Source: Lysobacteraceae bacterium UBA6001
GTDB lineage: Bacteria > Pseudomonadota > Gammaproteobacteria > Xanthomonadales > Xanthomonadaceae
Assembly: GCA_002429615.1 (NCBI GenBank)
Contig: DJAN01000149.1
Coordinates: 1-19,521, forward strand
Reading direction: 5' to 3'
DNA: 19,521 bases
The notes under the pieces were generated by a model that made no database searches, had not been told where the DNA came from, and saw nothing but the letters and a program-made list of their open reading frames with translations. Made by a program: the position numbers and the translations under genes. Positions 14,205 to 19,521 of the stretch are shown here, one piece after another (the first letter of the stretch is position 1; each line of letters starts with the position of its first letter).

Positions 14205-15569
14205 CTATGCGGCCCTGGCGGTGCGCTTGCGCTTGAACAGGTAGCCGATGCCCAGGAGCAGGAACCACACCGGGCTCGCCAGCAGCGCCTGCAGCGTGTC
14301 CGGCTGCAGGGTCAGCAGCACGATCACGAAGGCGAAGAACGCCAGCACCACGTAGCACATCAGCACGCCACCGGGCAGCTTGAACTTCGAGGTGGCGTGG
14401 CGCTCCGGGCGCTTGCGCCGGTAGGCGATGTAGGCGCACAGGATCAGCGACCACACGAACATGAAGAGCACCGCCGACAGCGTGGTGACCAGGGTGAAGG
14501 CGGTCACCAGGTTCGGCACTACGTACACCAGCATCGCGCCGAGCAGCAGGCAGATGCAGGAGAACAGCAGGCCGCGTGCCGGCACCGCCGCGCGCGAGAG
14601 CTTGGAGAACGCCTTCGGCGCGTGGTCTTCCTCGGCCAGGCCGTACAGCATGCGGCTGGTGGAGAAGATGCCGCTGTTGGCCGAGGAGGTGGCCGAGGTC
14701 AGCACCACGAAGTTGATCAGGCTGGCCGCGGCCGGCACGCCGGCCAGCACGAACAGCTGCACGAACGGGCTCTTGTCCGGCACCACTTCGCGCCACGGGG
14801 TGACGCACATGATCGCGGCCAGCGCGAGCACGTAGAAGATGATGATGCGCACCGGGATCGAGTTGATCGCCTTGGGCAGGTTGCGCTCCGGGTCGGCGGT
14901 CTCGGCGGCGGTGGTGCCCACCAGCTCGATGCCGACGAAGGCGAATACCGCGATCTGGAAGCCGGCGAAGAAGCCGCCGATGCCCATCGGGAACCAGCCA
15001 CCGTCATTCCACAGGTTGGCCACCGAGGCGACGCTGCCGTTCGGCGACTGGAAGCCCCAGGCCACCAGCCCCACGCCGGTGACGATCAGCGCGACGATGG
15101 CGACGATCTTGATCAGCGCGAACCAGAACTCCATCTCGCCGAACAGCTTCACCGTGGCCAGGTTGAGCGTGAGCAGCAGCAGCACGCACAGCACGGCGGG
15201 TATCCATGGCGCCAGCCCCGGGAACCAGAACTGCGCGTAGGCGGCGATGGCGATGACGTCGGCGATGGCGGTGATGATCCAGCAGAACCAGTAGGTCCAG
15301 CCGCAGAAGAAGCCGGCCCAGGGGCCGAGCAGGTCGGTGGAGAAGTCGATGAACGACTTGTACTCCAGGTTCGACAGCAGCAGCTCGCCCATCGCGCGCA
15401 TCACGAAGAACAGCATCGCGCCGATGATGAGATAGACGAAGAGGATGGACGGGCCGGCGAGGCTGATGGTCTTGCCCGAGCCCATGAACAACCCGGTGCC
15501 GATGGCGCCGCCGATCGCGATCAGCTGCAGGTGGCGGTTGGCGAGACTGCGCTGTAGATGGTCAGGCAT
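14205..15569 (-). CDS. cycA: Amino-acid permease, APC family (CycA-like)
   Basis: This 454-aa inner-membrane secondary transporter has about 12 membrane segments. The first helix carries the substrate-binding signature AIGGAIGTGLFMGSG (about 18-32), and the sixth-helix region AVFAFVGIELVGTTAAETADPERNLPKAINSIP is diagnostic for the amino-acid transporter group of the APC superfamily. The closest type I recognise is the D-serine/D-alanine/glycine permease CycA, with GABA and aromatic permeases as alternatives; the symbol is therefore tentative. ATG 15569 gives the normal family N-terminus (HLQRSLANRHLQLIAIGG), although no strong ribosome site precedes it. It is divergent from the alpha/beta hydrolase gene, with 176 bases between the starts. 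Confidence 0.88.
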   Translation of the reverse strand: MPDHLQRSLANRHLQLIAIGGAIGTGLFMGSGKTISLAGPSILFVYLIIGAMLFFVMRAMGELLLSNLEYKSFIDFSTDLLGPWAGFFCGWTYWFCWIITAIADVIAIAAYAQFWFPGLAPWIPAVLCVLLLLTLNLATVKLFGEMEFWFALIKIVAIVALIVTGVGLVAWGFQSPNGSVASVANLWNDGGWFPMGIGGFFAGFQIAVFAFVGIELVGTTAAETADPERNLPKAINSIPVRIIIFYVLALAAIMCVTPWREVVPDKSPFVQLFVLAGVPAAASLINFVVLTSATSSANSGIFSTSRMLYGLAEEDHAPKAFSKLSRAAVPARGLLFSCICLLLGAMLVYVVPNLVTAFTLVTTLSAVLFMFVWSLILCAYIAYRRKRPERHATSKFKLPGGVLMCYVVLAFFAFVIVLLTLQPDTLQALLASPVWFLLLGIGYLFKRKRTARAA

Positions 15570-15745
15570 GTGGGCTACCGGAACTGGACTGCCGAACGTT
15601 ACGGGATGTGAAGTCGGCGCACCAGCCCCGGCGTCCGGCCGCTGTCCGCGCTGTCCGCCACGCGGACACGACCTCCTGCATATTCCGGCCGCCGTCGCGG
15701 CCCGATAGCCTTCCTCCCACACGCAAGCCAGCAAGGGAGACAGGC

Positions 15746-16855
15746 ATGGGCAAGCATTGGGTGATCGGATTGATGGCGTTGCTGTGCGGTTCGTTGCAGG
15801 CGGCCGAGTCGTGCCCGGATACCACGGCGCAGTACGGCAAGGCGCGGGCGATCGTTGCCGACCTGGGGCGCATCACCACGCCGAACGGCGTGCAGGAATC
15901 CTGGGCCGAGCAGGCGGGGGGCATCGCGCAGTGGGTCACCGCGCGCGGGCAGGACCGCGACAACCCGGTGGTGCTGTTCGTCCACGGCGGCCCCGCCTCG
16001 CCGCTGACACCCACGCTGTGGCAGTTCCAGCGGCCGCTGGAGGAATACTTCACGATGGTCACCTACGACCAGCGTGCCGCCGGGCGCACGTTTGCCGACA
16101 ACCCGCCCGACGCGGTGGCCGACACCCTGCAGATCGACCGCTACGTGGACGACGCCATCGCCATCGCCGAGGCGGTGCGCCAGCGCTACCACAAGCCCAA
16201 GGTGATCCTGATGGGGCACAGCTGGGGCACCATCGTCTCGATGCGCGCCGCGCTCAAGCGCCCGGACCTGTTCTATGCGTATGTCGGCGTCGGCCAGGTC
16301 ATCAACGTCCGCGAGAACGAGCGCATCAGCTACGACTACGCGGTGGCGCAGGCCAAGGCGCATCACAATGTGGAGGCGGAACGGGAGCTGGCGTCGATCG
16401 CGCCGTATCCGGGCAACACGCCGATCACCCGCGAGCGCATCGTCAGTGCCCGCCGCTGGGCGCAGTACTACGGCGGCATGACCGCCTACCGCGATACCTC
16501 AGACTACTTCTTCAACGGCCCGCTGCTGTCGCCGGACTATCGCGATGCCGACCGCTGCGCGATCGACGCCAGCAATGTGTTCACGCTGGGGCGGGTGCTG
16601 CCGGAATTCCTGGCGGTGGACTTCACCGGTGTGCAGCAGTTCCCGATCCCGGTGCTGATGTTCATGGGGCGCCACGACTACACCACGCCGTCCGAGCCCA
16701 CCGCGCAGTGGCTGGCGAAGGTGCGCGCGCCGATGAAGCAGGGCGTGTGGTTCGAGCACTCGGCGCACATGATGCCGTGGGAGGAGCCGGGCAAGCTGCT
16801 GGTCAGCCTGCTGACCTATGTGCGGCCGCTGGCGGTGTCGGCGCCGGGCAAGTGA
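15746..16855 (+). CDS. Secreted alpha/beta hydrolase (proline iminopeptidase-like)
   Basis: This 369-aa protein has a signal peptide (about 1-20, ending LQAA) and an alpha/beta-hydrolase fold. The oxyanion strand is FVHGGPASP (about 79-86), the nucleophile elbow is GHSWGT with Ser159, the acid is probably Asp311 in GRHDYTT, and His341 lies in EHSAHMMPWEEP. The HGGP and DQRAAGRT segments are typical of the proline iminopeptidase/prolyl aminopeptidase (S33) group, so an exported peptidase or amidase/esterase is likely; substrate is open. ATG 15746 has AAGGGAGA upstream. It is transcribed away from the permease gene. Confidence 0.9.
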   Translation: MGKHWVIGLMALLCGSLQAAESCPDTTAQYGKARAIVADLGRITTPNGVQESWAEQAGGIAQWVTARGQDRDNPVVLFVHGGPASPLTPTLWQFQRPLEEYFTMVTYDQRAAGRTFADNPPDAVADTLQIDRYVDDAIAIAEAVRQRYHKPKVILMGHSWGTIVSMRAALKRPDLFYAYVGVGQVINVRENERISYDYAVAQAKAHHNVEAERELASIAPYPGNTPITRERIVSARRWAQYYGGMTAYRDTSDYFFNGPLLSPDYRDADRCAIDASNVFTLGRVLPEFLAVDFTGVQQFPIPVLMFMGRHDYTTPSEPTAQWLAKVRAPMKQGVWFEHSAHMMPWEEPGKLLVSLLTYVRPLAVSAPGK

Positions 16856-16953
16856 GGCCAGGCCTTGCCGGCGCTGAACGGGCGGTGGCGGGAGGTGCGC
16901 CGCCGCGCTGCCAGCGCGGCAAGATGGCGCCAGTTCCCTGCGAGGTGCCGGCA

Positions 16954-17424
16954 ATGAAGCGAGTCCTGTCCCTGGCGGTGCTGGCCGCCACGTTTGCCGC
17001 CGGCCTGGCCGGCTGCGCCACCGATCGCATCAGCGACGACGAACGGCTGGCGCTGTACCGCGCGCATGCCGGCGCGCCGGTGCGGGATTTCCAGTATTTC
17101 AACAGCCTCAACGGCTGGACCAACCTGGGCGACAGCGCGCTGGCGGTGTGGACCAAGCCGGGCACGGCGTACCTGCTGGAGTTCGCCGGCGCGTGCAACG
17201 ACCTGGACTACGCGCCGGCGATCTCGATCACCAACATGATGGGGCGGGTGTCGGCGAAGTTTGATGATGTGATCGTGCTGGGAGGCACGCGGTCGATCCG
17301 GCTGCCGTGCCGGATCCAGACAATCCGGCCGCTGGACGTGAAGGCGTTGAAGGTGTCCGAGCAGCAGCTGCGCGAGGCGAAGGTGGAGGAGCGCACGCAG
17401 AAGCAGGAGGGTGAGGGGCGCTGA
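16954..17424 (+). CDS. Small lipoprotein, DUF6491-like
   Basis: This 156-aa protein starts with a lipoprotein signal (MKRVLSLAVLAATFAAGLAGC, Cys21 after LAG). The mature domain contains RDFQYFNSLNGWTNLGDSALAVWTKPGTAYLLEF and two later Cys (ACNDLDYAP, LPCRIQTIRP), the pattern I associate with the uncharacterised DUF6491 family of Xanthomonadaceae. The C-terminus is charged and helical (SEQQLREAKVEERTQKQ). ATG 16954 was chosen because the signal begins there; an upstream in-frame ATG at 16924 would add a tail before it. It is 98 bases after the hydrolase gene, with a seven-base-pair hairpin in the gap (16903-16919) that lacks a T run. Confidence 0.85.
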   Translation: MKRVLSLAVLAATFAAGLAGCATDRISDDERLALYRAHAGAPVRDFQYFNSLNGWTNLGDSALAVWTKPGTAYLLEFAGACNDLDYAPAISITNMMGRVSAKFDDVIVLGGTRSIRLPCRIQTIRPLDVKALKVSEQQLREAKVEERTQKQEGEGR

Positions 17425-17460
17425 GGCGTGGTGGGTGGTGTCGTGATCTGCCGGATGGCA

Positions 17461-17785
17461 GTCGCGGCTGAAGCCGCTCCTACAATGGGGTGGGGCAGGG
17501 CGCTCTTCTGTAGGAGGGGCTTCAGCCCCGACCTCGCCATGTCAGAAGCACCTCCTTGTGGGAGGGGCTTCAGCCCCGACGAGTGGCGTCGCGATCTGTC
17601 AGATGGCAGTCGCGGCTGAAGCCGCTCCCACAATGTGGTGGGGCAGGGGCGCGCTTCTGTAGGAGGGGCTTCAGCCCCGACCTCGCCATGTCAGAAGCAC
17701 CTCGTTGTGTGAGGGGCTTCAGCCCCGACGAGTGGCGTCGCGATCTGTCAGATGGCGGTCGCGGCTGAAGCCGCTCCTACAGTGG
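17461..17785. repeat. Tandem array of REP elements (about 148-base unit)
   Basis: A unit of 148-149 bases occurs twice in full (17461-17608, 17609-17757) and starts a third time (17758-17785). Each unit carries three 23-base REP palindromes: one reversed, then two forward. The seven copies are at 17461-17483, 17510-17532, 17558-17580, 17609-17631, 17659-17681, 17707-17729 and 17758-17780. Forward copies read GTAGGAGGGGCTTCAGCCCC and reversed ones GTAGGAGCGGCTTCAGCCGC, so stem bases change in compensated pairs. Intergenic 17425-17880 holds nothing else I can support; the open frames through it are only the repeat read in register. Confidence 0.92.
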
Positions 17786-17880
17786 GGGCGCGCAGTGGGG
17801 TGCGCGCGGTGGGATTAGTGCAGGGGGGTACACGCAGCGAGATAACCCAGCCGAAATCCACCACACCAAACCCCGCAGCC

Positions 17881-18312
17881 TCAGTTCCCCGCCGCCACAT
17901 CCTCATCCTGCAGGCTCACGAACGCCACGAACGCCACCCCCTCGTTCGCCCACGCCAGCGCACCCTCGTCCAGGATGTCCAGCAGCACATGGAAATCCTC
18001 CGGCGCGCCCGTGCGCAGCGCATCCACCGCTTCCAGCAGCAACGCATAGCCCTGCGCCGGCAGCCACGACAGGTCGCGCAGGTTGTCCGACAACGCATCC
18101 CAGTTCATCCCGCTGCCATGCGGGAAGTCCAGCTGCGTCGCCAGCCGCGCCAACAGCGTGCGCTTGCTCGCGCACCCCGCCAGGTCCACGCGCAGGATCC
18201 GCAGGCCGGCATCGCGCGCCAGCGCGGCCATCGTGTCCAGGGCCTCCGGGGCGATCCGGTACACCCCCGACTGCCCGGGATCGCCCAGATCCAGATCGAA
18301 ATGCGCGCCCAT
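17881..18312 (-). CDS. Barstar-family ribonuclease inhibitor
   Basis: This 143-aa protein contains a barstar-like domain (about 35-125): VDLAGCASKRTLLARLATQLDFPHGSGMNWDALSDNLRDLSWLP, where the NWDALSDNLRDL segment corresponds to the barstar helix that plugs the nuclease active site with acidic residues. It should bind and neutralise the ribonuclease encoded just upstream. The ATG at 18312 shares one base with the ribonuclease stop (TGATG), so the two are translated in coupling and produced together, as a toxin with immunity protein should be. About 30 extra N-terminal residues precede the domain. Confidence 0.9.
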   Translation of the reverse strand: MGAHFDLDLGDPGQSGVYRIAPEALDTMAALARDAGLRILRVDLAGCASKRTLLARLATQLDFPHGSGMNWDALSDNLRDLSWLPAQGYALLLEAVDALRTGAPEDFHVLLDILDEGALAWANEGVAFVAFVSLQDEDVAAGN

Positions 18313-18764
18313 CAGTTCCCCCGCGCCGGTACGCTGAAACTGCGGAAGGTCTCGTAGTGGTCGTCGCTGTAGTACCAGATCTCCACCGGCTCGCCGCCGG
18401 TCACGATCCGCCGCGTGCCGCGATGCGACAGCCCCGGCGTGTCCACCGTGTATTCGTGGTAATAGCCGCGCGGACGTTGCGGCAGCCGGCCCTCGCGGTT
18501 GCCGAACACGCTGCCGTCCTGGCGGTGCGGATACGGGCCGCCGCGCTGGATCAGCGCGATGGTCTGCCGCGCTTCGTCGGTCAGGAACGGCGGCAGGCCG
18601 TCGATGGCACGGGCGGCTTGCGGCGGCGGGATCGCCGCCGGCGCGGCCTCGCCGGTGATCGATGGCGCGAACTGCGGGTGCGGCTGCTGCGCCTGGCGCA
18701 GCCACCACAGCCCTCCGATCAGCACGAGCAGGGCCACGACCAGCAGGGCGGGTTTGCGCATCAT
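18312..18764 (-). CDS. RNase Sa/T1-type guanyl-specific ribonuclease, exported
   Basis: This 150-aa protein has a hydrophobic N-terminal segment (about 6-22, probable signal or membrane anchor), a Pro/Ala-rich linker, and a microbial ribonuclease domain (about 55-142) very like RNase Sa of Streptomyces: YYHEYTVDTPG with Glu104, HRGTRRI with Arg115 and Arg119, and DDHYETF with His136. All four catalytic residues are present, so it should cleave single-stranded RNA after G. It has no Cys, unlike RNase Sa, whose fold is held by a disulfide. Starts at 18764 and 18761 are both possible; AGGA is somewhat distant. It is cotranscribed with barstar. Confidence 0.92.
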   Translation of the reverse strand: MMRKPALLVVALLVLIGGLWWLRQAQQPHPQFAPSITGEAAPAAIPPPQAARAIDGLPPFLTDEARQTIALIQRGGPYPHRQDGSVFGNREGRLPQRPRGYYHEYTVDTPGLSHRGTRRIVTGGEPVEIWYYSDDHYETFRSFSVPARGN

Positions 18765-18935
18765 CTTCGAACGGCTTCCTGCACTCGGGTCGGCAAGAGT
18801 ATGCGCATCCGGGGGCGCCGGGTGGACACCCGCACGACATCGGTTCACGCCGGGGTAACCGGGGAGTGGGGCATCGTGGCGTCCCTCGCGGCGGTGCCGG
18901 CGGGCCGGTGGGACGATCCCTCCCAACGCCCGCAC

Positions 18936-18964
18936 TTGGTAACCGCGCGCCGCATCTTTAACAT
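18936..18964 (+). promoter_or_regulatory. Putative promoter of the superoxide dismutase gene
   Basis: TTGGTA (18936-18941) and TAACAT (18959-18964) are separated by 17 bases. Each matches four of six consensus bases, so this is a moderate candidate. The start codon lies 51 bases beyond the -10. Confidence 0.4.
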
Positions 18965-19015
18965 TGTCACCGCAACGTCCGCGGCCGCGGATGAAACGAT
19001 TCAAGGAGATCCACC

Positions 19016-19521
19016 ATGGCCTATACCCTCCCCAAGCTGTCCTACGCCTACGACGCGCTCGAACCGAACATCGACGCGCAGACGATGGAAATCCATCACA
19101 CCAAGCACCACCAGACCTACATCAACAACGTCAACGCCGCGCTGGAAGGCACCGAGTACGCCGACCTGCCGGTCGAGGAACTGGTCTCGCGCCTGAAGTC
19201 GCTGCCGGAGAACTTGCAGGGCCCGGTGCGCAACAACGGTGGCGGCCACGCCAACCACTCGCTGTTCTGGACCGTGATGTCGCCCAAGGGCGGCGGCGAG
19301 CCGGTTGGTGAAGTGGCCAAGGCCATCGAGCGTGACGTCGGCGGTTTCGAGAAGTTCAAGGAAGCCTTCACCAAGGCCGCCATCAGCCGCTTCGGCTCGG
19401 GCTGGGCGTGGCTGAGCGTCACCCCGGACAAGAAGGTCGTGGTCGAAAGCACCGCCAACCAGGACAGCCCGCTGATGGAGGGCAACACGCCGATCCTGGG
19501 CCTGGACGTGTGGGAACACGC
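19016..19521 (+). CDS. sodA: Superoxide dismutase [Mn], 3' end beyond window
   Basis: The first 168 residues of a Fe/Mn-type superoxide dismutase are visible; it converts superoxide to hydrogen peroxide and oxygen in the cytoplasm. Metal ligands seen are His in [13 protein letters not shown], His in [13 protein letters not shown], and Asp in LDVWEHA, with the last His of that motif just encoded. [11 protein letters not shown] and ANQDSPLM mark the manganese form rather than the iron form (which has AAQVWNHTFYW- and NAGTPL-like segments). ATG 19016 follows AAGGAG at good spacing. The window stops inside the codon after EH; about 35 residues are missing. Confidence 0.97.
   Translation, partial: MAYTLPKLSYAYDALEPNIDAQTMEIHHTKHHQTYINNVNAALEGTEYADLPVEELVSRLKSLPENLQGPVRNNGGGHANHSLFWTVMSPKGGGEPVGEVAKAIERDVGGFEKFKEAFTKAAISRFGSGWAWLSVTPDKKVVVESTANQDSPLMEGNTPILGLDVWEH

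Noticed and set aside
14166..15557. A 463-codon open frame on the plus strand opposite the permease gene.
   Set aside because: Low-complexity His/Gln/Glu/Arg translation with no motif; the minus-strand permease explains the region fully.
15757..17424. A long plus-strand frame that would fuse upstream sequence to the small lipoprotein.
   Set aside because: Its first 400 codons are out of frame with the alpha/beta hydrolase, and the lipoprotein signal begins cleanly at 16954.
17428..17768. Short open frames, and a possible CRISPR array, in the repeated region.
   Set aside because: The frames are REP units read in register. Units are palindromic, in both orientations and unevenly spaced, with near-identical sequences between them rather than unique spacers.

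Overview
The window looks like a chromosome segment from a high-G+C gammaproteobacterium of the Xanthomonadaceae (Stenotrophomonas, Pseudoxanthomonas or Luteimonas type). This rests on G/C-ending codons, short tightly packed genes, the REP family with a GTAGGAGCGGCTTCAGCCGC core, and the ordinary housekeeping content. The genus is an inference; no rRNA is present.

Layout. (1) 1-3317 is core sequence: a REP copy, a DmdC-like acyl-CoA dehydrogenase, a LEA-type lipoprotein and a Blc-like lipocalin, all on the minus strand, then tRNA-Phe(GAA) on the plus strand with a clear promoter and terminator. (2) About 3361-11365 is an accessory island beside the tRNA, with visibly lower G+C and rarer codons (AGA, AGG, CTA, ATA) in places. 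From left to right it holds an AlpA regulator, an unknown 156-aa protein, a zinc-ribbon/HNH-like protein, a caspase-like (CHAT-type) peptidase, a frameshifted SRAP (YedK/HMCES) gene, a frameshifted nuclease-like gene, a 111-aa unknown, a second truncated SRAP start, a divergent two-gene operon made of a Fic/Doc protein with a probable HicA-like tail plus a 237-aa partner, and a tyrosine recombinase at the far right. (3) 11366-19521 returns to core sequence: a membrane protein and TetR gene behind a promoter covered by a perfect 24-bp palindrome, a GNAT acetyltransferase, two small envelope proteins, a CycA-type amino-acid permease with terminator, a secreted alpha/beta hydrolase, a DUF6491-type lipoprotein, a tandem REP array, an RNase Sa-like ribonuclease with its barstar inhibitor, and the start of a manganese superoxide dismutase gene cut by the window edge.

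The most interesting part is the island. The Fic/HicA-like protein is translationally coupled to an unrecognised partner, starts directly behind a run of nine G, and lies beside a decaying cargo of nuclease-like, SRAP and caspase-like genes. This looks like a defence or conflict locus. That reading comes from domain types and context, not from a match to a named system.
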